NCBI GenBank assembly: GCA_045132495.1
Contig: JBGUSK010000051.1
Span: forward strand, 176,086 to 240,085
Origin: UBA11524 sp045132495
GTDB lineage: Bacteria; Bacillota; Clostridia; Christensenellales; Aristaeellaceae
Reading direction: 5' to 3'
DNA length: 64,000 bases
The position numbers were made by a program, and so were the translations under genes. This document shows positions 33,787 through 42,660 of the stretch, piece after piece. The notes under the pieces are model-generated. The model had not been told where the DNA came from. It did not search any database and saw nothing but the letters and a program-made list of their open reading frames with translations. Each line of letters starts with the position of its first letter. The first letter of the stretch is position 1.

Positions 33787-34619
33787 AGGTGTATTTTTTC
33801 CCTGGGGTGCTGGGGCTGCTTCTCGGTTTGCTGCTGCACTGGACGGGATTCTCCCGGGCAACGGAGCTTCGCCTGGCACTGGGGCTGCGGCGCTCCTGGG
33901 CCCTGCGCAGCGGCCTGACTGCCGTGGGATGGGCCATGGCGCTGACTGCCCTGCTGATGTGGCTGGCGGTGATTGATGTGGATACCATCGAGGTGTTGCC
34001 GCTTTCGCTGGGAGCGCTGCTGGGCGGGGGAATCCTGGGCGTTGCTGCCGGACTTAGCGGATTCACCCCGATAACGGCTTTTGCCGGCCTTGCTGGGAGC
34101 CCCGGCGGCGTGGGGGATGCGCTGGAGGCCCTGTGCGTCCTTGCTGGATGCTTTGCGGGGACGCTGCTTCTGCCCGTGCTGGATGGACTCTTCGCCCCCT
34201 TGCAGACAGCAGCGCCATATGCGGCCGCGACGCTCTTTGAGGTCACCCTGGATGAGCCCTGGCTGCTCAGCGGGGGATTCCTTGGCCAGGGCTGTGCGGG
34301 GTTGCTGCTGGCAGTGATCGCGCTGTGTATTCCTTCGCCAAAACCGGTGATTCTCACAGAGGAGGAGTTCGCTTCCAAGGCCGACGAGGCGGCGGTGTCT
34401 GAAAAACTGCCGCTCCCGGAGGATGCGTCCGCCCCGGAGGAGGTGTCCGTCTCGGAGGATGTCTCGGAGGATGAATCCCCCGACACGGAATCCGCCGCAG
34501 AGGAGACCTTTGTTGCCCTGCTGGAAGGGGAGGAACCCCTTGTGGTGGATACCGAAATGCCCGGTGAGGAAGAACCGGCTGAGGATGAGGAAGTTTCTGA
34601 GGAAGAAGGCTTGAAGTAA
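33783..34619 (+). CDS. Membrane protein with long acidic C-terminal tail, second of a pair
   Basis: A 278-residue protein: about six hydrophobic segments over residues 1-185 (PGVLGLLLGLLLHWTG, LGGGILGVAAGLSGF, LCVLAGCFAGTLLLPVL), then an approximately 85-residue tail composed mostly of Glu, Asp, Ser and Val (EEVSVSEDVSEDESPDTE). The membrane part resembles a YeeE/YedE half-transporter in layout, but the tail is unusual and presumably cytosolic. It overlaps the upstream membrane gene by 4 nt, so the two likely form one complex. Function unknown. Confidence 0.6.
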   Translation: MKVYFFPGVLGLLLGLLLHWTGFSRATELRLALGLRRSWALRSGLTAVGWAMALTALLMWLAVIDVDTIEVLPLSLGALLGGGILGVAAGLSGFTPITAFAGLAGSPGGVGDALEALCVLAGCFAGTLLLPVLDGLFAPLQTAAPYAAATLFEVTLDEPWLLSGGFLGQGCAGLLLAVIALCIPSPKPVILTEEEFASKADEAAVSEKLPLPEDASAPEEVSVSEDVSEDESPDTESAAEETFVALLEGEEPLVVDTEMPGEEEPAEDEEVSEEEGLK

Positions 34620-34639
34620 CCTCCGAACTGTGCTACAAT
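34611..34639 (+). promoter_or_regulatory. Promoter of the MFS gene
   Basis: TTGAAG and TACAAT with a 17-bp spacer; the -35 box lies inside the last codons of the acidic-tail gene. Confidence 0.6.
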
Positions 34640-34673
34640 CCCCCTGACTACCAAAGCTGGAGGAAAATCTGCA

Positions 34674-35840
34674 ATGCTTTTGCTTCTTCTTGCCGTCATT
34701 TATGCGGCGTTTATCAGCCTGGGGCTGCCGGACGCCCTGCTGGGCTCTGCATGGCCGATCATGCATGCCCAGATGGAGGTGCCCCTGTCTTACGCGGGAA
34801 TAGTGACCTTCGTGATCGCCATGGGTACTGTGATCTCATCCCTTCTAAGTGACCGTCTGACGCTGAAGCTCGGCGCAGGGCGTGTGACTGCAATTTCTGT
34901 CGGATTGACGGCGGCGGCCCTGTTGGGTTTCTCCTTCTCCACCGAGTATTGGATGCTGCTGGCGTTCGCCATCCCCTATGGTCTTGGTGCGGGCAGCGTG
35001 GATGCGGCGCTGAATAACTATGTTGCCCTGCATTATTCCTCCCGGCATATGTCCTGGCTGCACTGCATGTGGGGCATAGGCGCCTCCATCGGCCCGAGCA
35101 TCATGGGCTGGGCGCTGACGGCGAACCCGACCAACTGGCCTCTGGGCTACCGCGCCGTGGGCCTGATTCAGGTGGGGCTGACGATGCTGATCCTTTTCTC
35201 TCTGCCGCTGTGGAAGGGCCGCGTGGCTGCCGAGGGCCCGGGGGAGAAGGTGAAGCCCATGTCCCTGAAGGAACTGGTGCTGCTGCCCGGCGCGAAGGAG
35301 GTCATGGTGACCTTCTTCTGCTACTGCGCGCTGGAATCTACGGCGGGTCTGTGGGCGTCCAGTTTCCTGGCGTTCCACCACGGCCTGGACAAGGAGACCG
35401 CCGCTGCCTGCGCGAGCCTGTTCTACATCGGCATCACCGTGGGCCGGGCTGCCAATGGCTTCATTGCGGAACGCTTCTCCGATACCAAACTCACCCGGAT
35501 GGGCTTCATCCTGATGGGGCTTGGCGTGATCGTGCTGCTGATCCCCATGGGGGAGGCAGCTGCAATGGCAGGCCTGATCATCCTGGGCATGGGCTGCGCG
35601 CCGACGTATCCCTGTATCATCCATGCCACGCCCATCCGCTTCGGACGGGAAAAATCCCAGGCGTTCATTGGGGTGCAGATGGCCAGTGCATATATGGGCT
35701 CGACGCTGATGCCGCCTATTTTCGGCCTGATCGCAAATCATATTTCAGTTGGGCTTTACCCGGTGTACATGGCGGTCATTCTGCTGCTGATGGTGGTCAT
35801 GCATGAGCGGGTCGTGAAGGCAACGGAAAAACGAGTATAA
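34674..35840 (+). CDS. Major facilitator superfamily transporter
   Basis: A 388-residue protein with 12 hydrophobic segments in two halves, and the MFS loop 2-3 motif near LLSDRLTLKLGAGRV. The opening IYAAFISLGLPDALLGSAWP and the LHCMWGIGASIGPSIMG segment resemble the FucP/fosmidomycin-like MFS branch that carries sugars or small drugs. The substrate cannot be read from sequence. It has its own promoter and a strong terminator, so it is probably monocistronic. Confidence 0.85.
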   Translation: MLLLLLAVIYAAFISLGLPDALLGSAWPIMHAQMEVPLSYAGIVTFVIAMGTVISSLLSDRLTLKLGAGRVTAISVGLTAAALLGFSFSTEYWMLLAFAIPYGLGAGSVDAALNNYVALHYSSRHMSWLHCMWGIGASIGPSIMGWALTANPTNWPLGYRAVGLIQVGLTMLILFSLPLWKGRVAAEGPGEKVKPMSLKELVLLPGAKEVMVTFFCYCALESTAGLWASSFLAFHHGLDKETAAACASLFYIGITVGRAANGFIAERFSDTKLTRMGFILMGLGVIVLLIPMGEAAAMAGLIILGMGCAPTYPCIIHATPIRFGREKSQAFIGVQMASAYMGSTLMPPIFGLIANHISVGLYPVYMAVILLLMVVMHERVVKATEKRV

Positions 35841-35846
35841 ACAGGA

Positions 35847-35883
35847 AACTCGTGGGGATCGCGATGATCTCCACGGGTTTTTT
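35847..35883 (+). terminator. MFS gene terminator
   Basis: An ACTCGTGG..GATC stem pairs with GATC..CCACGGGT and runs into six T residues. Confidence 0.85.
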
Positions 35884-35909
35884 AATGCAAACAGAGGACG
35901 GAAATGGGG

Positions 35910-36545
35910 TTAGACGACGCTGTTCAGCTCGCCAAAGGTATTCAGATGATACTTTGCGCGCGCATCGCCGAATGCGTCGCCGATGGCTGCGCAGTCAAAG
36001 TTGCCAGCCGCAGCGGCTTCCACGCCGGCGTGAGCATCCTCCACAACAAGGCAATCTGTCGGGTTGAGCCCCAGCATAGCCGCCGCCTTGAGGAATACCT
36101 CCGGGTGAGGCTTGGAGTGGGTGATGCAGTTGCCGTCTGCAACGGCCTCAAAGAAATCACCCAGCCCGATGCGTTCCAGAATGAAGGGCGTGTTCTTGCT
36201 GGAGGAGCCAATGGCCATCCGCACGCCTTTCTCACGCAGAGCATGAAGCGTGTCGCGCACCTCATCGGACAGATCGGCGGTGGACATCTGGTGCAGCAGC
36301 TCCCGGTAGAGGGTGTTCTTCTCCTCGGCAAAGGCAGTTTTTTCTTCGGCGGTGTATTCGTGCTCCGCCTTTTCGAGAATAATTTCGAGGCTTTCCATGC
36401 GGCTCACACCCCGCAGGCGGTTGTTGATCGTCCGGTCAAAGGGAATGCCGAGCCGGTCAGCCAGCGCCTTCCACGCCTGATAGTGGTACTCGTCGGTGGA
36501 GCAGATCACGCCGTCGAGGTCGAAAATAATCGCTTTGTAGTTCAT
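35910..36545 (-). CDS. pgmB: Beta-phosphoglucomutase
   Basis: A 211-residue HAD-fold protein converting beta-glucose-1-phosphate to glucose-6-phosphate (EC 5.4.2.6). The nucleophile motif is FDLDGVICST (Asp9 with Asp11 as acid/base). The cap segment RLRGVSRMESLEIIL is diagnostic for beta-PGM rather than a simple phosphatase, followed by AIGSSSKNT and SKPHPEVFLKAA. It is the last gene of the minus-strand sugar operon. No GH65 phosphorylase producing beta-Glc-1-P is in the window, so its substrate source lies elsewhere or it serves a related sugar phosphate. Confidence 0.9.
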   Translation of the reverse strand: MNYKAIIFDLDGVICSTDEYHYQAWKALADRLGIPFDRTINNRLRGVSRMESLEIILEKAEHEYTAEEKTAFAEEKNTLYRELLHQMSTADLSDEVRDTLHALREKGVRMAIGSSSKNTPFILERIGLGDFFEAVADGNCITHSKPHPEVFLKAAAMLGLNPTDCLVVEDAHAGVEAAAAGNFDCAAIGDAFGDARAKYHLNTFGELNSVV

Positions 36546-36560
36546 GGTGTGTACTCCTTG

Positions 36561-38978
36561 TCAGATGTGGACGCCGCGCAGCAGCGGGTCGAGGGCAAAA
36601 GCGTCGTCAGGGTTGAGGAAGGGCATCGCGAAGGCCACGCCGATGGGCGATTCCACGCGGAATTCGCTGGCGGGATCGGCGGCCATGCCGAGGATACCGG
36701 GGGCCTTCTCTTGCAGGAGGGCCACTGCTTCCTCGCATTCCAGCAGCTCCATCATCATGGACTGGGCAGAGAAGGGGTGCAGATAGTCCACCGCAGGCTG
36801 ATAGACCCAGGTGTGCGTTCCGCCTTCCACGGTGAGGGTCAGCTGCTCCGGATGGTCGGGCAGCGCGACCTCGGCGGATGCGCCCTCGGGGACGGTTACG
36901 GTCAGTTCGACCTTGCCGTCATCCGAAATGTTCCATTTAACAACCCACGGTCCTGCCGGGGAGTCAAAGCGGATATCACTGGTGCGGATGCGGCCGTTCA
37001 GCTTTGGGGCAATGCGGGCTTTCTTCCAGCCGGGGGAGGCATTCTGCAAGCCGCAAATGTGGGCAAAGACCGCCTCGCACACCGAGCCATAGGCGTAGTG
37101 GTTGAGGCTGTTCATCCCCGTGCCGGAGATGGTGCCGTCCGCTTCGAGGCTGTTCCAGCGCTCCCAGATGGTGGTGGCACCGAGATTGACGGCATACAGC
37201 CAGCCGGGGAATTCCTCGCTGAGGAGCATTCGGTAGGCTACGTCCGTCATGCCGTTTTCCAGCAGTACGGGCAGCAGCAGGGGTGCGCCGGTGAATCCGC
37301 AGGTGATGCGATAGAAGTCCTTCTTCAGCCGGGTGCGGAAGCAGGAAATCAGCTTCTCCTTATCGCGGCAGATACCATGCTTCAGCGCCAGCACATAGGC
37401 TGTCTGGGTATCCAGACCGAGGCGGCCGCCGGGGGTGACATATTCGCCGATGAGGGCAGCATGCGCCTCGTCCGCCAGCGCGGCATAACGGGCAGCGTCA
37501 GCCGTTTCGCCAAGAGTCTGGGCGGCCTGCGCGGTCAGGCGGATGCTCTGCATGAAGTACACGCCCTGGATGAACGCGTCCTCCGTGCCGCCTTTGAGAG
37601 ACTGGGAGGTCATGCCGTCCTGGGCGAGCCAGTCGCCGAAGGTGAAGGCGGGGAAAATCAGGTGCGTGTCGCCGTTTTTCGCATCCTCCGCGATGAGGTA
37701 TTCGGCATAGTCCCGCATCATGGGGTAGTTCTCGCGGAGCAGATCGATATCGCCGTAGTTCATGTACACATTCCACGGGATGATGGCCGCCGCATCGGCC
37801 CACACCGCGCCGCCGTGGATCGCCTCTCCCTTCAGAGAGGGGCTGTACGCCGGGATATCGCCGCCGTAATAGCGTGTCTGGTCGGCGCGCAGGTCGCGCA
37901 TGTACTTGCGGTAGAAGTCCTTGCAGTCCGCCAGATAGCAGGCGGTGTTGACGAAGACCTGCGTGTCCGCCGTCCAGCCGAGGCGCTCGTCGCGCTGGGG
38001 GCAGTCGGTGGGGACATCGAGGAAGTTGCTGCGCAATCCCCAGAAGGTGTTGCGCATGAGTTGGTTGAGCTTTGCATGGCTGGTCTCGCAATGCAGCGTG
38101 GGGCGCAGGTTGCTGGAGAGAACAAGTGCGATGAAATCCGCCGGGTCAACAGTTTCCAGGCCTTCCACTTTGGCATAGCGGAAGCCGAAGAAGGTGAAGG
38201 TCGGCTCGACCTCCTTGACCACGCCGTCGGAGGTGTAGACAAACTCCGACTTGGCGCTGCGCAGGTTGTCCCGGTAGAAGCAGCCGTTTTGCAGCACCTC
38301 GCCGGTCTGGATGCGCAGGGTCGCGCCCTTGGGCAGCCGGTTCACGAAGCGGATGATGCCCGCTGCGTTTTGGCCGAAGTCCAGCACCTGTTCGCCCTTC
38401 GGGGTGACGATGAGGGTGGGGTGGAGGGTGTCTACCACATGGATGGCAGGGGAAACCGGCGTTTGCAGCTCGTATTGCACATCCGCCAGCACACAGGGCA
38501 CGGACTGCCCGGGCTCGCGGGTGTCATCGCGCACCTCGCCATCATAAATGCCGCAGGACAAAATGGGCGACTGGGCAGCCTGCCAGCTTTCGTCCGTTTC
38601 GATCACGGTGGTGCTGCCGTCCGCATGGGTGATGGTCAGCCGTGCTGCCAGCAGGTATTTGTCGCCCCAGATGTCCGTCCTGCCGCCGTCGGTGCCGAAA
38701 CGCCCCTTGTACCAGCCATTGCCCAGCCACACGGACAGGCGATTGTTCGCCGCCAGCAGGCCGGTCACGTCATAGGTTTGCACGCGCAGATAGGCATCGT
38801 AATCATTGAAGCCGGGAGCGAGATAGTCATCTCCTACACGCTGACCGTTCAGGAAGGCCCGGTACAGGCCCAGACCGGTGATCTCCAGCGTGGCGTGACA
38901 CACGTTGTCCGTCGGGAAATCCCGCCACAGCACCGGACATTCCAGCGCTGTTGAGGGAGTGATGAAAGGCATCTGCAT
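36561..38978 (-). CDS. Glycoside hydrolase family 78, alpha-L-rhamnosidase
   Basis: An 805-residue protein without signal peptide. I chose ATG 38978 because it sits seven nt after AGGAGG; the ATG six bases earlier is too close. Beta-sandwich domains occupy the N-terminal third (GLYRAFLNGQRVGDDYLAPG, VWLGNGWYKGRFG), then the alpha/alpha-barrel with DVPTDCPQRDERLGWTAD and WADAAAIIPW, and a closing beta domain. GH78 enzymes invert alpha-L-rhamnosides such as plant flavonoid rutinosides or pectin side chains. It sits between GH3 and beta-PGM in one operon behind a sugar importer. Confidence 0.92.
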   Translation of the reverse strand: MQMPFITPSTALECPVLWRDFPTDNVCHATLEITGLGLYRAFLNGQRVGDDYLAPGFNDYDAYLRVQTYDVTGLLAANNRLSVWLGNGWYKGRFGTDGGRTDIWGDKYLLAARLTITHADGSTTVIETDESWQAAQSPILSCGIYDGEVRDDTREPGQSVPCVLADVQYELQTPVSPAIHVVDTLHPTLIVTPKGEQVLDFGQNAAGIIRFVNRLPKGATLRIQTGEVLQNGCFYRDNLRSAKSEFVYTSDGVVKEVEPTFTFFGFRYAKVEGLETVDPADFIALVLSSNLRPTLHCETSHAKLNQLMRNTFWGLRSNFLDVPTDCPQRDERLGWTADTQVFVNTACYLADCKDFYRKYMRDLRADQTRYYGGDIPAYSPSLKGEAIHGGAVWADAAAIIPWNVYMNYGDIDLLRENYPMMRDYAEYLIAEDAKNGDTHLIFPAFTFGDWLAQDGMTSQSLKGGTEDAFIQGVYFMQSIRLTAQAAQTLGETADAARYAALADEAHAALIGEYVTPGGRLGLDTQTAYVLALKHGICRDKEKLISCFRTRLKKDFYRITCGFTGAPLLLPVLLENGMTDVAYRMLLSEEFPGWLYAVNLGATTIWERWNSLEADGTISGTGMNSLNHYAYGSVCEAVFAHICGLQNASPGWKKARIAPKLNGRIRTSDIRFDSPAGPWVVKWNISDDGKVELTVTVPEGASAEVALPDHPEQLTLTVEGGTHTWVYQPAVDYLHPFSAQSMMMELLECEEAVALLQEKAPGILGMAADPASEFRVESPIGVAFAMPFLNPDDAFALDPLLRGVHI

Positions 38979-38990
38979 GGACATGCCTCC

Positions 38991-40673
38991 TTAATGCTTC
39001 AGATGTTCCTTGCCGCAGAAGGGATCCACAGGGCTGACCCCGCGGAAGGTATCGCGGCCCATGAGCTTCTCCACCAGGGCGTCGAGGGTCTCTTCGTTGT
39101 TGGAGTAGCAGTTGATGTAGGTCTTCATCATGGGCACGTCCACCAGATGATAGGGGTTCGCCAGGGAGGCAAACACGGTGGGCACCTCATGCACGAACCA
39201 CGGCACATTGTTGCCCGCACCCCACATGGTGTACCAGTTGATGCGGTTGGTGGTCTTGTTGGAGGCGTTCTCCACATTGCCCAGATACAGCACCGCATCA
39301 TACTTCTCGTGGAAGCTCTCCACCTTGAATTCCAGGTGGGTGAAGTCCTCTGGCTCGTAGAGGGTAACAGTGAAGCCTTCCTTTTCCAGCAGGGCGGTCA
39401 TGTGGTCGGCGATGCGCTTTTCGCTGGCGCAGCCGCCCAGCACCTCCAGCAGGATGCGGGGGGTCTTCTTCGGGTCAAGGGGCAGGGCGTTTTGGGTATC
39501 CTTGACGAGGGTGATGGCTTCGTCCGCACACTGACGCGCCCAAGCATGGTGCTCCGCGCAGCCGATGCAGGCGGCAGCCTCCGCAGGCGGAATGATCGCG
39601 TCCTTCGCCTTGTTCCACAATCCCAGAGAGGCCTTCAGCGCCAGGATGCGGGTGATGGCTTCGTCCACACGGGCCATGGTCAGCACGCCGCGCTGGATGC
39701 CGTCCAGCATGTAGCCGTAATCCTCTTCCAGGTCCTTGTTGAACAGGAACATATCCGCACCGGCCATGATGGTCAGCGGCACCGCGTCGGAGCGCTTCAT
39801 GGCGGAGGTATAGCCCACCATGGGGGTTGCGTCGGTAACGATCAGTCCGTTGAAGCCCAGCTCGCCGCGCAAGAGGCCCGTCATCAATTCGGGGGAAAGG
39901 GTCGCAGGGACGGTGCCATCCGCTGCATCGGGGTTGATGCGCTTTCGCCAGGCGGGCTGGTCGATATGACCGACCATGATGGTCTGCGCGCCCTCCGCGA
40001 TCAGCTCGCGGTAGACGCGGCCATAGGTGGCGTCCCATGCCTCGCAGGTGAGGCCGTTGATGCTGGTCAGCAGGTGCTGATCCACTTCGTCCACGCCGTC
40101 ACCGGGGAAATGCTTGACGCTTACAGCCACATTGTTTTCCTTTGCGGCCCGCATGTAAGCCTTGCACATGGCGATGACCTGCTCGGGATCCTTTCCGTAG
40201 GAGCGGATGTTCACGATGGGGTTGCGCCAGTTGAGGTCAAGGTCGCAGATGGGCGCGAAGGCCCAGTTGCAGCCCGCAGCGGCGGCTTCCTTGGTGGCGA
40301 CCATGCCCATGCGGTAGGCCTGCTCCGGGTCGCGGGTCGCGCCGATGCCCAGCTGCTGGGCGAAGAAGGTGCCGTCCTCCAGGAAGCCGGTGGAGCCAAA
40401 TTCGAGGTTCGCTGCGCTGAGCACGGGCACCTTGCTGCCCTTCTGCATGAAGTCCAGCGCCGCGCGTACCTCCTGGGAGGGGCTGGTCTTGAACAGCAGG
40501 CCGCCCACGTGGAAACGCAGCAGTTGATATTGCAGATAGCCGGGGTCGGAGGAATAGCTGATGGGGCAGAACAGCTGGCCGACCTTCTCCTCCAGCGTCA
40601 TGGAAGCAAGGGTGTGTTCCACCCACGAGATCTGCTCATCGCTCAGATAAAAGGGCTTGGCTTTCAGGTTCAT
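38991..40673 (-). CDS. Glycoside hydrolase family 3, beta-N-acetylhexosaminidase-like
   Basis: A 560-residue cytosolic GH3 protein starting at 40673, overlapping the upstream permease stop by 4 nt. The nucleophile is Asp281 in GLIVTDATPMVG. KHFPGDGVDEVDQH contains the Asp-x-His pair (Asp198, His200) that acts as general acid/base in NagZ-type hexosaminidases, unlike classical beta-glucosidases. A C-terminal alpha/beta domain is also present, as in longer two-domain members. Some of these enzymes work as phosphorylases or on beta-glucosides, so the exact glycoside is open. Downstream GH78 suggests joint processing of a rhamnosylated oligosaccharide. Confidence 0.85.
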   Translation of the reverse strand: MNLKAKPFYLSDEQISWVEHTLASMTLEEKVGQLFCPISYSSDPGYLQYQLLRFHVGGLLFKTSPSQEVRAALDFMQKGSKVPVLSAANLEFGSTGFLEDGTFFAQQLGIGATRDPEQAYRMGMVATKEAAAAGCNWAFAPICDLDLNWRNPIVNIRSYGKDPEQVIAMCKAYMRAAKENNVAVSVKHFPGDGVDEVDQHLLTSINGLTCEAWDATYGRVYRELIAEGAQTIMVGHIDQPAWRKRINPDAADGTVPATLSPELMTGLLRGELGFNGLIVTDATPMVGYTSAMKRSDAVPLTIMAGADMFLFNKDLEEDYGYMLDGIQRGVLTMARVDEAITRILALKASLGLWNKAKDAIIPPAEAAACIGCAEHHAWARQCADEAITLVKDTQNALPLDPKKTPRILLEVLGGCASEKRIADHMTALLEKEGFTVTLYEPEDFTHLEFKVESFHEKYDAVLYLGNVENASNKTTNRINWYTMWGAGNNVPWFVHEVPTVFASLANPYHLVDVPMMKTYINCYSNNEETLDALVEKLMGRDTFRGVSPVDPFCGKEHLKH

Positions 40674-41677
40674 GCCCGGGACACCCCTTTCTTCAGCACT
40701 TTTCCGATGGCCTTGAGCATGGTGCGTCCCTGGGCGTTGACCACATTGATCACCAGGATGAACGTACCCATGCAGATGTTGGAGATGGCCGTGCCCAGCG
40801 TGTTGGCAAACACGGCGTTGAGCGCGTAGGACAGCAGGCACAGCGTCACGCTGCCCATGATGATACCGATGGTATCGCCGCAAAAGCGTGCCAGCATCAG
40901 GCCGATGAACACCGGCAGGATGTTGGAGAACAGCTGGCCCACCGTCATCATGGAGGAATAGGCCGCGTCATGCTTGGCCTTGGCGATCCAGATCACCGTT
41001 GCCAGGCCGAAGATCAAGCCGGAGAACACATAGCTGATGATGACGTTCTTGTTCTCCTTGATGCCGATGTTGACGGCGGACTGCTGATTGTTGGCCAGCA
41101 GCGTCGCCTGACGGCCGGAGGTGGTCAGGTAGGAGTAGAGGGCGTACAGTGCAATAACGCCAATGAGCGGCCAGATGGCCATGGGATAGGTGGCGAACTT
41201 GCGCAGGGTCATGTTGGAAATGATGTTGATGCCAGTGCCGCCGAACACCAGGCAGGTGATGGCCTCATACAGCAGCGCAAAGCCGATGGTGGTGATGATG
41301 ATCGGCACCCGCGCGTACACGTAGAACAGCGCCACCAGCAGGGACAATCCCACGCAGCACACGATGCACAGGATGACCATCATGGGCAGGTTGTTGCCCA
41401 TATTCTTGGCCACGTTGCCCGCGATGATGGCGGACAAAAGCATGATCGCGCCGCCGGAAAAGTCGAAGCGGCCATTCTTGAACTGCAGTCCGATGCCCAT
41501 CGCGCAGGAGATGGAGATGGCGATATCCACGATCAACGTGCGCCACATTTTATAGGTACCGAAATACATCTTGCCGTTGGCGTAGCACAGCCACATCATC
41601 GCCAGATACATGATGACGGGCAGCATCAGCGTGCCGCCGACGCGTTTGAGGGCGGAAACGATGGTCTTCTTGTTCAT
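40670..41677 (-). CDS. Sugar ABC transporter permease (RbsC-like), second
   Basis: A 335-residue integral membrane protein with about nine hydrophobic segments and the BPD_transp_2 character of ribose/galactose-type importers (GLQFKNGRFDFSGGAIMLL, VPIIITTIGFALLYE). It pairs with the other permease (gap 14 nt) and the duplicated-ATPase protein to form a CUT2 importer. The stop overlaps the GH3 start, indicating tight coupling of import and hydrolysis. Confidence 0.9.
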   Translation of the reverse strand: MNKKTIVSALKRVGGTLMLPVIMYLAMMWLCYANGKMYFGTYKMWRTLIVDIAISISCAMGIGLQFKNGRFDFSGGAIMLLSAIIAGNVAKNMGNNLPMMVILCIVCCVGLSLLVALFYVYARVPIIITTIGFALLYEAITCLVFGGTGINIISNMTLRKFATYPMAIWPLIGVIALYALYSYLTTSGRQATLLANNQQSAVNIGIKENKNVIISYVFSGLIFGLATVIWIAKAKHDAAYSSMMTVGQLFSNILPVFIGLMLARFCGDTIGIIMGSVTLCLLSYALNAVFANTLGTAISNICMGTFILVINVVNAQGRTMLKAIGKVLKKGVSRA

Positions 41678-41691
41678 TTCTGCTTCCTCCT

Positions 41692-42648
41692 TTACCTCGG
41701 CAGTACGCCGGTCTTTTTGCGGCAGGTCAGCACGACGACGATCAGGAACAGTACCGCCTTGATGACGAACACCTGATTCGCTGCCACGCCCAGCATGGGC
41801 AGGCCTACGCTCAGCAGCGCGTAGGTGAAGGAGCCCACGATGGCGCAGCTCACCTTCGACTTCATGCCGCCGGACAGGGGCATGCCGCCCAGGATCAGCG
41901 CGACCATGACATTCATCTCAAAGCCCGTGCCGGTGGAATCGGAGGCCGAGGCCGTATAGCCCATCTGGAACAGCGCCGCCAGCACCACGCACACGCCCAT
42001 GATGATATAGGCATACACCTTGTACTGCACCAGGTTGATGCCGCTCTGGCGCGCCGCGGTGGGGTTCGCGCCGATGGCTTTGGCGTTCTTGCCCAGCTTG
42101 GTGAAGTTGAACAGGTAGCCCACGATCAGCACCTCGATCACCAGCGCCAGGATCATGAACCAGGTCTGGCGGAAGATGGACACGTCGATGGTATTCATCA
42201 GTGCCACATTGCGGCTGCCCAGGCTGTTGTACATCACGGAGGACACGCCGCTGATGACCATCTGGAACACCAGGGAGGAAATGACCGGGTGGATGTTGAG
42301 CACCTCGCCCGCCGCGCCGTTGATGGCGCTGATGATAACGGAGATCACCAGCGACAGCAGGATGCCCCACACAAGCGACCCCGTCGCATTGCCGATGATG
42401 ACCACCAGCGTGGCATACAGCCCCACCTGCCGGCCGATGGAGATATCCATGGAGCCGAGGGAATAGACGAAGGTCGCACCCACGCTCATCAGCGCCAGGA
42501 CGATCACGTTCTGCATCAGCGTCTTGATCTTCGCCGCCGACCAGATGCTCTCGCCGAAAATGGGCGTGAGGATGGTGAAAAATACGATGCACAGCACCAG
42601 ACCGCTGTAGGCAGCGACCTGTGCAGAATGTTTCTTGAGCCAAGTCAT
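41692..42648 (-). CDS. Sugar ABC transporter permease (RbsC-like), first
   Basis: A 318-residue membrane protein of the BPD_transp_2 family, with AALMSVGATFVYSLGSMDISIGRQVGLYA-like and NAKAIGANPTAARQSGINL segments typical of RbsC/XylH permeases; the latter is the cytoplasmic loop contacting the ATPase. It lies 12 nt downstream of the ATPase gene. Two different permease genes rather than one suggest a heterodimeric channel. Confidence 0.9.
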   Translation of the reverse strand: MTWLKKHSAQVAAYSGLVLCIVFFTILTPIFGESIWSAAKIKTLMQNVIVLALMSVGATFVYSLGSMDISIGRQVGLYATLVVIIGNATGSLVWGILLSLVISVIISAINGAAGEVLNIHPVISSLVFQMVISGVSSVMYNSLGSRNVALMNTIDVSIFRQTWFMILALVIEVLIVGYLFNFTKLGKNAKAIGANPTAARQSGINLVQYKVYAYIIMGVCVVLAALFQMGYTASASDSTGTGFEMNVMVALILGGMPLSGGMKSKVSCAIVGSFTYALLSVGLPMLGVAANQVFVIKAVLFLIVVVLTCRKKTGVLPR

Positions 42649-42660
42649 TTTGCTGCCTCC

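Noticed and set aside
35904..38954. Very long open frame on the plus strand opposite the beta-PGM and GH78 genes
   Set aside because: It has no ribosome site or recognisable domain and exactly mirrors GC-rich coding DNA of two well-supported minus-strand genes.
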